A DNA stretch of 64,000 bases from Paragonimus westermani (taxonomy: Eukaryota; Platyhelminthes; Trematoda; Plagiorchiida; Troglotrematidae). The stretch spans positions 35,196 through 99,195 of the forward strand of contig QNGE01000832.1 of assembly GCA_008508345.1 (NCBI GenBank), given 5' to 3'. Both the position numbers and the translations under genes were made by a program. The first letter of the stretch is position 1. Each line of letters starts with the position of its first letter. The notes under the pieces were generated by a model. The model did not search any database. It was not told where the DNA came from and saw nothing but the letters and a program-made list of their open reading frames with translations. This document shows, one piece after another, positions 37,926 through 47,999 of the stretch.

Positions 37926-39376
37926 GACCATACACGTAATAAACTACATGCAACTCACGATAAAAATACCGAGGTATTCAGAATCCTACGAAGAATAGTG
38001 CCACCGTGTCTCAGAGTGTACATTTTTGTGTTCAATCAACTGAAATAGACATCCAACACAACACATTCCAAACCCGTTAATTCTTAGTGGGTCAATGGAG
38101 AAAGTTAAATGACTGAATCACAAACAGAACGCCAATTCAGTGTGTGGTCTATCGGAGGGAACTAATAGGAGAGTTTTCTTCATTTCAGCTTTATATGTTC
38201 AACGTATAGTTCCGGCAAGTTCCCCATAAAAGAATAAGAGTGGGTTGGGCTCGGCAAATTACATTCTTTTACGTACAACTTCAACACATTGTGAAACCAT
38301 AATAGTCCGATACATGTGACAAACAAGTACGTCCCAGAGAGTCTAGGTTGTTAGATGAGAACTGAAAAATAACAATACTGGCACATGTTCCGAAAAGGGA
38401 TCCTGTTCCTACGATGTAAGGGGGCAAAGTATTATTCGAAAAATCCTGTTCTCCTGCGAGCGTAGAAATAAACAGCTGCTCAGATCCATACAATGCGCTG
38501 ACACAAGAATGAGGAAAATGGTTGATTCACTCACATCGCTGACTGCAAATGAGCCCCAAAGTATCGTTCACCACTTTCAAAGCTACTCAAATCAAAATAT
38601 CAAATCAGCATCAGCACCGATCTACAAACTCTATTCAGTCTGAGATAAACATCACAACTTGAAAACGGTTTAGTATTAAAGGAATATATAACCCGTTCGG
38701 AGGTTACCACACCTTCAGAAGCGTTGAGATTAAATTGGTTCTCACCACTGAAGTGCGTAATCCCGACGCAAAGGTGAGCAGTGCTGGCTTCCTACAATGC
38801 AGTACTGGTGCCTTACAATATTCTTCACATGGTTCTTCCGGCGACGGTAAGCACTTCGTATTGCACATGGCGCCAGCTGAGAGAATCTGTGTGTGTCAAA
38901 TTCAGACCGAATGGGAGTTTGCTCTTCAGTCTGTTGTTTTTGTATGGCGAAAAACGATAGCAAAATTCTCGTAAGGTATTGGATAGTCTTACAGTTGTGC
39001 CAAGGGGTTCACTTCCGAACAGGGTGCCTAGAAGCGACCAGGCCGTTCGGTAAACCAACCATGCGAGAAAACTTAACATCAAAACTTTCTGCACTCAGAA
39101 CCGTGTGACACATGAACAACATGGTGTCAATTGTATGTTTGAAAGATTGAAACGGCCCAACGAACCCCTTTTGTTGTAGATACTTCCATAATTGACGACG
39201 AACATGTGATTTCGCTCGACTCAATACGGAAGTTTGATGTAACAAAGGTTAGGACAGAAATATTTGTGGGCGAGAAAAAGGCGTTGATTATTTCTCAATA
39301 ACAGAATGAAATTGTCTGCAGTTTGTTGCAAAATACGGGGAAAATAATTAAAAAATTGACCGGTTGTCCAAGGCCG

Positions 39377-39778
39377 TCACTTTTTTGAAGATAGAGACCT
39401 AGAACAATGCGTATTTGAGTGCGTATATCGGAGGGTATCCTTCGACAAGTTGGTGAGAGAACAAGTGAGACTTTGCTTGGCTTCCTTTATCGCCAGACGA
39501 ACCTCTTGAAGCCAGATCCATAATTTGTGTTTGTCAGTTTGCATTCTTTCTACGGCTTGCATCAGCTGATGGAAACGAGCCTTATTTGCTACTCGAGATC
39601 GTCTGGACGCTTCGTTATTTCGTCGGCGTCGTTCCAACCGTTTAGCAGTTTCACCGTTCGAGACTTCTTCAAAAGACCCAAGGAGATCGCCTGATAAGGA
39701 ATTAGTAGAGAGAACATCCGTTCCGACTGAGCATGAGTCCCTACTTCCCACGGAATCCAGGCCTTCTGTTTGCAGGAC
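39377..39778 (-). CDS. bZIP transcription factor, last coding exon (basic region and leucine zipper)
   Basis: This 133-codon exon starts at an acceptor (CTCTAG, minus strand) and ends with TGA at 39379-39377. Numbered from the exon start, residues 46-62 are a bZIP basic region with the signature NNEASRRSR (54-62) after KRLERRRR. A heptad zipper follows with L72, M79, L86 and V93, spaced exactly seven apart. The NNxAxxRSR core is that of PAR/CES-2/NFIL3-like or C/EBP-like bZIPs, not CREB/ATF or AP-1. Two Trp (87, 89) in the zipper are unusual. Such proteins dimerise through the zipper and bind palindromic DNA sites in the nucleus. The tail is Ser/Thr-rich. Subfamily placement is uncertain; the bZIP call is firm. 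Confidence 0.9.
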   Translation of the reverse strand, partial: VLQTEGLDSVGSRDSCSVGTDVLSTNSLSGDLLGSFEEVSNGETAKRLERRRRNNEASRRSRVANKARFHQLMQAVERMQTDKHKLWIWLQEVRLAIKEAKQSLTCSLTNLSKDTLRYTHSNTHCSRSLSSKK

Positions 39779-39813
39779 CTAGAGTGATCGATAGAGACCT
39801 TTTAGAAACCTAC
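39779..39813 (-). other. 35-nt mini-intron of the bZIP gene
   Basis: Minus strand: exon ...TCTAAG, donor GTAGGT, acceptor CACTCTAG, exon GTCCTG. Removing exactly 35 nt joins the two long open frames in phase 0 and skips an in-frame TAA three codons into the intron. Introns of this size with ordinary GT-AG ends are known in fluke genes and are a main reason for placing the window in flatworms. Confidence 0.85.
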
Positions 39814-40532
39814 CTTAGAAAAGTAATTATCCAATTCAGCAGAAACTTCGCCTTTCTCAAAGAACTTGAGAAAAGCGTCCGTTAATTCAGGTAGGTCAAA
39901 TGAATTCGCCTCGCTAGAGGTCAGGACAAGATCAATCACCTCACCAAACCGATCGTTAACAGTATCACAGGCGGGCAAAGCCGAACAGTCATTAGCCGAT
40001 TGTAGTCCGGTCTCTGAACTAATCTTCTCAGTATCTAAATCACACGGAACGTCGGAATCTTCTGACTGCACTTTTGCAGAAAGCTCAAACTTTCGCCTTC
40101 TAAGCACAATTTCCTCAGTTGGAATGGTTGATCCATTGACGGAACTGTTCACATCCAGACGGATTTGTTCAGGGCCACAGACGCCAGAAACAGTCTGTGA
40201 TGACAACTCGCTTGGCAGATTTGAGATCATCGGCGGATGAGTAGCCCGGCCAGATTGATATGTATACGTTAGACGAGCTGGGATGGTTCGATGACTGCGA
40301 GAACTACGTTGAGATTCTGATAAAATATTAGGTTGACAGTTATCAGCAAAGTCAAAAGTAGTTGATGAAAGACACGCGAGCGTATCGGGCAGGCACAACT
40401 CTATCAGTTCAGTAATGTCAAAAGAATTTGGCGGGAACGAACAGGTATCGGGTGAAAGGGATCCAGGTGTGTACCAATCAGGTTCAGAGCCAGATGCTAC
40501 TGCGGTTGATTCGCTGTTTGAATTGAGAAAAC
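39814..40532 (-). CDS. bZIP transcription factor, central exon
   Basis: This 719-nt exon is open throughout and directly precedes the zipper exon. It begins at an acceptor (CATTATCCAG, ending 40533) and enters in phase 1. The protein is polar with acidic and Ser/Thr patches. It includes NSFDITELIELCLPDTLAC near the start and LPELTDAFLKFFEKGEVSAELDNYF at the end, short hydrophobic-acidic helices of the kind seen in activation domains. No Met lies near the beginning, so the start codon is in an upstream exon. The candidate at 43986-44250 has the matching phase. The opposite-strand frame at 39866-40240 is a shadow. Confidence 0.8.
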
Positions 40533-42014
40533 CTGGATAATGATGAAACGCGAAACGGGTATGTAAGCCATGTGGTAGGAACAGTACAAATCATGTGAAA
40601 TACAAAGGAAGGGTGTAAATCGAAAAATGGTAATACTTTCTTGATTGAGGCAAATCGGTCAAATTAAGCTTCCCCCGATACGTATGGCAGTCGTATTCTG
40701 CACGCACCAATCGGACGCCTAATTGCACGCGGATCGAGGTGCAGTGTGCAGGGCAGACGGTCACGTGGGTGGTGTCTGCCGATTATTCGAAAGAATCGAT
40801 AATGCAACCTACTGCTGTTAAATCGTACCATTAAAGCTGACACCTCATATAAGTGTAAATGAAGGCAGAATGGCTAGATAGGACAAAATCTCAGAAGCGC
40901 AATCATGTTCGGTGATTGCAATGGTAGGTTAATGAGTGACCTGAAGCAGTTACTGATTTACTTCCGCTACAATCGCAAAGATTAGTTGCTACGAGCAATT
41001 GGTCTGAGTGATCAACAGTGAAGTGACAGACAGCTATTTCGAATCAGTTGTGTAGTACCAGTATCGCGAAGGCAAGGGATCAAATTGTTGATCCGTGAAT
41101 AAGTGTCAAAATGGTAGGTCAAGCGTTCATGCATCAGACCACCGGACCGTGGTTGCAGGAAATTATGTAAGTTACTGTTCCCACGCTAGAAGGAAGTGCT
41201 GTAAAAAAAGAAACAGGAAGCATGTGAGTACTAAAATTGCAAAGTATCCCTTGTGAGCTATTTTGATGCTCACCTACGTAACTTGTAGCTGCGAGTTTCG
41301 TCTATTTTGTTCCTTCTCCTCCCGATGTAACCAGTCTCCTTACCACTTGTATCATACGTTATTCGCTGACTTGATGACGTGATTTCATTGACATCTGACA
41401 TTACGTGTCCGTGGACTATCTCCGTTGTATCAACTACCTGGACTGTACGTCTATTCCTATTCAGAATTGCACTTGCGTGGTATTATTTATTACGGGATCA
41501 CCATGAGTTGACCAAGACGTTCTTTTGACTTTGACAGACCTCAGTTGCATAAATTCTGGTACAACACTTGTCGTGTCATATTGTAAGCCTAGCGGTCGCC
41601 TAAAATGACAACGGCTCGTTGAAGCTTCCGGCCTCAAGTTCGTCTGTATTTCCATCTTTGCAGAATGGTTGTGGTGCCTCTTCTTTTTGTCTCCACAGTG
41701 TGCACCATAAACAATTGAAAACCCTGTGTGATTGCCACCAGCACGAGAACTCATGCTAATCCACTTAGTCAGCCAAGGGTGATTGTATCAGAAACACCCG
41801 ACTAAACTGGATTGGTGTAATCGAGCAGGTTGAAGCAAAGCACGCTGCCAGAACTTGTGAGATACACAAGGACAGGCACACCCACTCTCAATGCTCTTTC
41901 AGTCTTATATAAAGCAATATTCAGAAAACAAATCACATTAATAATCGGTTGTAAAATATCCGCACCAAATTTAGTACGAATGAAGTTGAATAGCTTGGGC
42001 GTCGTGTTTAACAT

Positions 42015-42147
42015 GTTATTGATAAACAGATTGAGAATAACACAACGTTACGAGCAAGTTATACCTCGGGTGGCCTTCCCATGGTTGAAACGTAGAGTAT
42101 TACAACTTGCTCGTAACTTTGTTATTCTCAATCTGTTTATCAATAAC
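42015..42147. repeat. Inverted repeat, 45-bp near-perfect arms
   Basis: Left arm 42015-42060 and right arm 42104-42147 pair over their whole length apart from a 2-nt length difference. The 43-nt centre includes GGGTGGCCTTCCC and TTGAAACGTAGAGTATTAC. The right arm plus the centre match the repeat at 21.7 kb, which lacks the inverted partner. So this copy is a head-to-head duplication of part of that repeat. Confidence 0.8.
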
Positions 42148-43599
42148 CAATACAGTGGAATCGAACCGCCCAGCTATTCATGCCAAAGGATTAAAAGCGC
42201 TGGTGCTTAATCCTTCTGGAAGTCTCTGGTTTGTTAGACAAAAACCAGGTTTCCGGTATAGTTCACAGGTGTTCCATGCAGGCAGCGAATGTATGCACAA
42301 CTGCCCTTCTTCAGTGGAACACGGTAATCAGCCGACATCAGCGTGGCTCAATTCTTTTTTTTCAGACAAACATTTCGGTCAAAATGTTGACTTCGTATTT
42401 GTTTACTTTTTCGTTGATGTCAGGTCAAGCCACGGCGAATATCAGTAAGACAGTTTGGTGTGAAATGGAAGATCAATTCATCCTGCGTTGCACACAACAC
42501 TTCAGGGAAAAAACGTGCATAACCGTGACCATGCTAGGTTGAACGAATCACCGTTTCAGTGGGCAACTGCGGCCCAACTTAATGATGAAACACAAGCTAC
42601 GTGGGTGTTCCAAGTGAAGGCTCAAAATTATCAAAGTTTAACAACCCTGATGAAATGCGATAAATTTACTCTCACGCCATACACATAGTTACGATACTGA
42701 ACACAAAAGGTAATACAGCCCAATATACCCGACTGAGTTCTTCGGAAATAGGAAAACACTTAGTTTTTTGTGTTACACTTTAGTGCTTCCGGGTGTAGGT
42801 GGTAATCTGGTCCGGATCCTATAGGAGAAAAAGACTAATGGGTGTAAGTCCATTCTCCCATTTAGTCAGCTCACCTTGAAGACTCATTGCTGGCCAAACG
42901 TACCATTTAGGCAACTTCTTCCTCAGAGCATACTCTGGCGACACTCTGTCTTGATTCACGGAAGTTAGTAACTTGGGGATTGCCTTATCACCAACTCACT
43001 CGTGGCCAAAGTTTGACAAGGTCAGACAACCCAACGTCCAACAGTGCCAGCTCAAACCATTTATCTCACATTACTTTCATAGGGATAGATGGCATATATC
43101 TTCGGCTTGAAGAATCCAACAGTAAAGTTAAAAGTCGCTCATTTAAATGAAAAACCGTTCTTCGAACGTTGATGACATGTTTTGAGTGAAACTGGAGTCG
43201 TTCGCTAGTATGAACGGCTGCCAGTAAAGACATTCTTATTAAGGTCCGGATAGTAACCTTTCTCAAATCGTGCTTGTGAAGGTAGGAAGAGGGTGTTTGT
43301 CTTTTGTATTGCTCTGACTGTTCCCGTCACACCGCAGGCAATCTGTTTGCCAGTTAACATATGCATCGGCCGGCAGGTGTTCGATCAGTAAAGAATCCCG
43401 ACTCATATCACCACACAACAGCCATGGTTAATATTTGCAAGTATCGAATAGGCCGTTCGAATGCGCGACTGGAACCACCCAGAAGCCTTCCATAGATTTT
43501 CGTTCCCCATAGGGTGACCAAAGCAGTCAGCCCCGACCTACTGAGTCACCTGTGCGATCAGTGTCACGCCCCAAGTCTAGCCTACCGATTGGTTAAACC

Positions 43600-43880
43600 A
43601 CTCTTTCAGGCTCGTACTCGTACTACCTGCTTGCCTTTGGCCGCCGCCGCCAGCCTTTGACCGAAGTCTGGCTTGCTACGTGAGCTGCGTTACTACGTCG
43701 TTGATTGGTCAGTCTGATATCTGCGCACATGGGTAGTCCTGACGACGTGTGCACATGTGCATAGTGTACGTTTCGAAGGTTCGAAACGCGCGTTAGCAAC
43801 CGGGCACGTGCTACATCAGCGGTGACGGAAACCAGCCAACGAAACGAGTGCATAGATAGTCAACGTTGTCCAATCAGAAT
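43600..43880. promoter_or_regulatory. GC- and palindrome-rich segment with CCAAT boxes
   Basis: It contains a perfect 12-bp palindrome TGCACATGTGCA (43750-43761). Eight bases on there is a dyad with 9-bp arms CGTTTCGAA and TTCGAAACG around GG (43769-43788). A CACGTG E-box lies near 43805, and there are several CCAAT motifs on either strand (near 43590, 43707 and 43871). It is clearly richer in CpG than its surroundings. It may be a promoter or the regulatory region of a transposable element; the sequence does not decide. Confidence 0.3.
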
Positions 43881-43985
43881 ACAGCTAGACTAAACGGAAA
43901 TTACTGATGGGTGGTCGGGGATTTGGAAATACCGATAAGAATATGGGGTAACCACGGGAACAACCACGGACACAAATCGACTTAC

Positions 43986-44250
43986 TGCCGTGCTCATGAG
44001 GTGGAGTGCTCTCGTTGGATTGTTGTTTGATCTGGGGTGCGTTTGTGAGTACAGAGTAAAGCGTCGGGCATTGCTGAGCTGATAGCAGATCACCGTTGTT
44101 GCCGTAGTGTCCGTGAGAGACTGCCTTGGATCGACTCGACGCACCGGCTCGGGTCAATTTATCCGACTCGGCAGGCCGGCATTGTGGTTCATGACACAAT
44201 GGACCATTAACGATATTTGAATAGTTTGACAGCGTGGTAGTCAAAATTTG
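43986..44250 (-). CDS. Candidate upstream exon of the bZIP gene
   Basis: The minus-strand open segment lies between a good acceptor (TTGCATTATTTCCAG, ending 44251) and a consensus donor (GGCA then GTAAGT at 43985). It enters in phase 0 and leaves in phase 1, exactly what the central exon needs. The 88-residue peptide is rich in Ser, Asn, Gln and Pro (TTLSNYSNIVNG, IKQQSNESTPPHEHG), as in many transcription-factor N-termini. There is no Met, so at least one more exon lies upstream. The call rests on splice signals, phase and composition, not on homology. Confidence 0.45.
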
Positions 44251-44723
44251 CTGGAAATAATGCAAACTAGGATGGTACCGGATTGCATGTAACGCCTCAA
44301 AGGTGATGACTAACACGGTTGCACTGACACAAACCCGTATCCTGTAAATACACAGGATGGTATCGTTGTCCGAATAGTCACATAAAACTACTATCTACTG
44401 CAACGTGTTAATGGGCTTACGTGCAGAAGGCAAGAAAACTTCAAAACTTTAGTAAAAAATAGATCGGTGTACAATAACGAACCGTATACTACATCATGCC
44501 GTGTGGTAACTCCAATGGGCACGGATACCGCTTTAGCAGTAGTGTCTTCGGGCCTTCACCAGTGCGTAATATCACTGGGGTATAAAACACATTCTGCACC
44601 TCCCACGTCCTTGTAGTATGGTCACATACAAAAGGGAGCTTCAACAGTCAGTGCCAATGTGTCGACAACCGACTGTCTATTATTACTAAGCTAAGTGAGT
44701 GTTAACTAGGTTATTTTCGACAG

Positions 44724-45257
44724 GTGTACTGCCTGTGCCTCAGATCTCTTCTAATCAGGACAGGAAGGCAGTCGGAACCTGTTGATGGGGTACACATAGC
44801 CAAACCAGTGCAAAGCCAGTGTGAAATCGATTACGGCCGTGGCAACTCTATAGGTCAGTGGGCAAAAAAAGAACGTAGATACAAACGGGTGCGAGCGATG
44901 CGAGGTAAATATTCAGCTCGGGTGACAAACCGTAAGCTGAAGGACACCGAGAGAACATTATGCGGGGGTGGGGCGATTAAAACTCGGTTAATCGGAGTTT
45001 TCACGCTGGCTAACCATGAAAACGGGCGGGATTATGACAATGTGGGCGAGAATGGGCTCGCACACTACATGACTGTCAACCCTAACAGAAAAGGAGGTCA
45101 AGAGGGTCCAGAGATGAGTCTGAAGGACGTTAACGATGTACAGAAGATTGCAGAAACTTGGACCAAACTGTCTGAAGGGCAAGGATATTATACACGGCCA
45201 CCTGACACCGGGTATTCGAAGAAACAAGTAGTGAAGATACCCTACCGTTTTTTCTAA
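44724..45257 (+). CDS. Uncharacterised open frame
   Basis: 177 codons are open from just after an acceptor-like site (TTATTTTCGACAG, ending 44723) to TAA at 45257. The protein is basic and polar (QWAKKERRYKRVRAMRGKYS, ETWTKLSEGQGYYTRPPD). No domain, donor or partner exon is recognised. In 64 kb a frame of this length is expected by chance at about the level of one, so it may be spurious. It lies within the proposed intron of the plus-strand gene. Confidence 0.2.
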   Translation: MYCLCLRSLLIRTGRQSEPVDGVHIAKPVQSQCEIDYGRGNSIGQWAKKERRYKRVRAMRGKYSARVTNRKLKDTERTLCGGGAIKTRLIGVFTLANHENGRDYDNVGENGLAHYMTVNPNRKGGQEGPEMSLKDVNDVQKIAETWTKLSEGQGYYTRPPDTGYSKKQVVKIPYRFF

Positions 45258-45435
45258 CTACGACAACGAATCCAGCAATCCCTTATCCGACACACCACAA
45301 TTTATGTCTGTTGTTCACTTCTGTGTGTACACCGTGGCACTAGCAGATCAACTGAGGCGGCAGATCCAAGCACAAAAGAACTTGAATCCATAAGGCAAAA
45401 CAATGCTGCGCCATGAAGAACGCTATGCGACTTAA

Positions 45436-45715
45436 ATGCATATGAAATCAGGTTCGAACTCCGGCTACGTTTTCATGAGGCAACCGCGTTGACCGTTGCA
45501 CCAGTGACCTCGCACTAAACATGAGCAAACTATCACATCTGAAAGCTCAAGTTCTAATCCCGGTCATGGTAGGGATATGTACTACTGACGAGCACTAATG
45601 AGGGCGAACCTCGAGTGTAGTGCTTCTTTTCGAATTAGGCTGGCTAGAATGTATATTTGAATACGAAGACTGCGATCAAATGTGAATGATGTTCAACTTC
45701 AAACTAACCAAATCC
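45436..45715. repeat. Rearranged SINE: inverted head joined to a forward body
   Basis: The left part (45451-45545) is a SINE head in minus orientation, with B box GGTTCGAACTCC and A-box region GACCGTTGCACCAG reversed. The right part (45551-45715) restarts in plus orientation at the B box (TTCTAATCCCGGTC) and continues through the normal body (GGGATATGTACTACTG, CTCGAGTGTAGTGCTTCTTTTCG, GGCTGGCTAGAA) to the tail (GAATGATGTTCAACTTC). The switch lies between 45545 and 45551. This is the second inverted SINE composite in the window. Confidence 0.75.
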
Positions 45716-45917
45716 TGCACAACGCCATTCGGCTACTCACTAATTTAGCTGAACCTCCAATAGGTTAAGCATGTTTCGCTTTTTTTGTTCCTGGCGGTGG
45801 GATGATATTGTAACCGTGTCACGTGAGTCAACGATTCCAACAGCTCAGATCCCAAAGCTAAATGCTCTACATTTCAAACATTCGCATAGGCCCATGAGTT
45901 CATCAGAAGTCAAAGAC

Positions 45918-46106
45918 GTTTTGGCGAATAGTCTGTTTTCGGTTATTCATCATCGGGCCAATTACACAACATTTTATATTACCTTGGTTGCCAAGCGAGA
46001 AAAACTAATTGCTCTCGATTTTTTCTCGCTTGACAACCATGATGGTATAAAATGTTATGTAATTGGCCCGATGATGAATAACCGAAAACAGACTGTTCGC
46101 CAAAAC
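45918..46106. repeat. Large foldback (hairpin) element, 87-bp arms
   Basis: Left arm 45918-46004 and right arm 46019-46106 are reverse complements with few mismatches, around a 14-nt loop (CTAATTGCTCTCGA). Each arm runs GTTTTGGCGAA...CTGTTTTCGGTTATTCATCATCGGG...TTGCCAAGCGAGAAAAA or its complement. A single-arm relative lies at 8118-8196, so this is a repeat family, probably a foldback MITE or head-to-head dimer. The open frame at 45771-46253 runs through both arms and is probably fortuitous. Confidence 0.85.
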
Positions 46107-46516
46107 ACCTGTGACTTCTACATTTGTGCAACCTTATGCCTGGACAGCACCGCTCATAATTTCCGGTGCTTATTTGGTGGTCGCCGATTTGCCGTGATTC
46201 AGAAAACAAAATTATCGTCAGATGAGCCTCAAATAAGGTTCACTAGCAAGTGATACATCGGATTCGAGCTTGCCAGAGCGGTCTGTGAGGACCATGCCCA
46301 AACGATCCGTCCTGAAATCATAGTAATGCAAACTGAATTTGTCTATACGAGATTATCACACTGGTTTTTCCTGACAACAACTAGGTCCATGCCTAGTCCC
46401 AAAAAATGCACCGTGTATGGTCTCGACACGTTTACCTCCCCACTCGAAATACTTAGTTCAAGCACAGTTTTGTATCTCTTAAAAGTTTTTCTTAAAAATG
46501 AATGACTCTTCTCCAG

Positions 46517-46603
46517 GGGAAACAAAATAGGAGACTTCCAGTCGGCGAAACAGTCAGCGGTAAAGCGTTTTACGCATCTCGTGTTCTAGATGCTGGAAGT
46601 AAG
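46517..46603 (+). CDS. Exon D of the plus-strand gene
   Basis: Exactly 29 codons lie between a strong acceptor (TGAATGACTCTTCTCCAG, ending 46516) and a consensus donor (GGAAGTAAG then GTAAGT). It is phase 0 at both ends. The peptide is GKQNRRLPVGETVSG, KAFYASRVLD, AGSK. The following intron is 90 nt and the next exon continues in the same phase to a stop. The paired strong splice sites make this the best evidence for the plus-strand gene. No domain is recognised. Confidence 0.55.
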
Positions 46604-46693
46604 GTAAGTGATGTGTTAATATTGAGTAAGTATTTCGTAAGAAAATGGATTATGGCGTCTTCGGTCATTGGAGCGAGTTACTGACTCTTGCAG

Positions 46694-46783
46694 AAAGATA
46701 CTGTTAGTCTTCGTCGCAAAAGGCGGATTCAACAGATCAAAATGAAACGCGGAATTCATCCCCTCTCGTGGTCGGGACATTAG
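46694..46783 (+). CDS. Terminal exon E of the plus-strand gene
   Basis: It follows acceptor TTACTGACTCTTGCAG (ending 46693), enters in phase 0 from exon D and reads 29 residues to TAG at 46781-46783. The C-terminus is very basic (SLRRKRRIQQIKMKRG) and could act as a nuclear localisation or nucleic-acid-binding tail. AATAAA lies 200 nt downstream. Together with exon D it gives a short, coherent 3' gene end. The upstream exons are less certain. Confidence 0.5.
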   Translation, partial: KDTVSLRRKRRIQQIKMKRGIHPLSWSGH

Positions 46784-46982
46784 TCAGATACAACACATCA
46801 TAGAAAGACTCCGGAGCTACTCTGGCTGTAAGGATAAAGGACAACAGCACTTACTCGAGTTCAGTAGCCTCAAAAACGAGCTTTGAAGACAAGTTGGAAC
46901 AGCAACTTCACAGTTTACCTCAGTAGCATCAGGACAGGAAGAGTTAGTGCGTTAATCAAAATCCGGGGTGACTACACACACT

Positions 46983-46988
46983 AATAAA
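46983..46988 (+). terminator. Candidate poly(A) signal of the plus-strand gene
   Basis: Canonical AATAAA 200 nt after the TAG of exon E, with a T-rich stretch (TTGACCTCTCTTGAT) about 10 nt later. AATAAA is common by chance; the position relative to the stop is what supports it. Confidence 0.35.
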
Positions 46989-47999
46989 ACCAAGGTTGAC
47001 CTCTCTTGATAAAGGTGATGGTTAATCTTAACGTCGGCGTATTCTGGTAAATCGTACGGGATTTGGGCAATGTTACTGGAAAGTCGCTCCTACATGACAT
47101 TACTGTTCGGTTTGAATGGTATTCAGTTGAATTGATCTGCAGGGTTCATGCACAAGTGTACAACTACCGTCGAGTTCTAAAATTTGCTAGCGGGCAAAAG
47201 AGAAGTGATTTTTTCCATTTTGATAGCACAATATATTATCGCGTTAGACCGGTGGTAAACACTAATCATTCAGGCTTCGGAAAGTATCACAGAAATACGA
47301 TCATAATATAACGATAAAGGTTTAAAAAATTGGGCAAGTTTTAAAAGAGTAAATAGTAATATTTTATTGTTACTGGTGCACCGCAGCCCTCATATTTAAA
47401 TAACCATTTCTAGGCAGAGATACGGGAAAATACGGTGTTTCAAACTTAGAGGTCTCGGATCTAACGAGTGGCACAGAACGTTTGAGGACAGATATGAGTT
47501 CTGGATGTACTGGACCACTGAGTGGTCTGTTGTTTGAAGGCTGAACACCGCGTACAGAACAGTTGCTACATCGTCGTATATCAACCTTATGGGATAAAAG
47601 AGCTCATTAACAATTTAATTCGCCAGCAGTCGATGGCTAACAAATAATCGGTTATTCCTATGACGAACTTATCAACTAGCAACGGCAACCTGAAAGTGAG
47701 TCCCTGGTGCATCGTTTGTTAGCAAACCACAGTTAAGGTATGCCGGCTTCAGATTTAATGTCACAAGGCTGCTCAAACCTAGAAAAAAAAACAGTTACGG
47801 TGACCGAACTCGAACATTTGACCACATTATTAGTAATAGGGTGTCATTAACAGTGAGCCCTCACGTAACCACTATTTTCAGCTTTGAGCCATACATGGCT
47901 AGAAACGGTCCACAAAGAGGCGCAGTAGTAAATAAGTACAGCTGTACAGAGGGGAACTGACAAAAATGAGGAAATAACGTAGCTTCTGGAAAGAGAGAG

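Larger units (their letters stand above)
40533..43985 (-). other. Probable intron of the bZIP gene, with repeats
   Basis: It holds no recognised host exon. It contains the palindromic repeat at 42015-42147 and CCAAT/E-box segments. Between 40700 and 40830 there is an inverted CCAAT (40707-40711) and a CACGTG E-box (40762-40767) close upstream of the central exon. These might mark an alternative promoter. A minus-strand ATG at 40831 with a donor 19 bases on (AGCA then GTAGGT) would also enter the central exon in phase. Confidence 0.4.

Noticed and set aside
39866..40240. 124-codon plus-strand frame
   Set aside because: It is the exact antisense of the bZIP central exon, whose own frame is longer, spliced and phase-matched.
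43885..44316. The whole 143-codon minus-strand frame as a gene
   Set aside because: It has no ATG. Only the part bounded by the acceptor at 44251 and the donor at 43985 is proposed as an exon.
45771..46253. 160-codon plus-strand frame
   Set aside because: Much of it is the two arms of the foldback element read through. The peptide has no known domain and the frame is best explained by the repeat.
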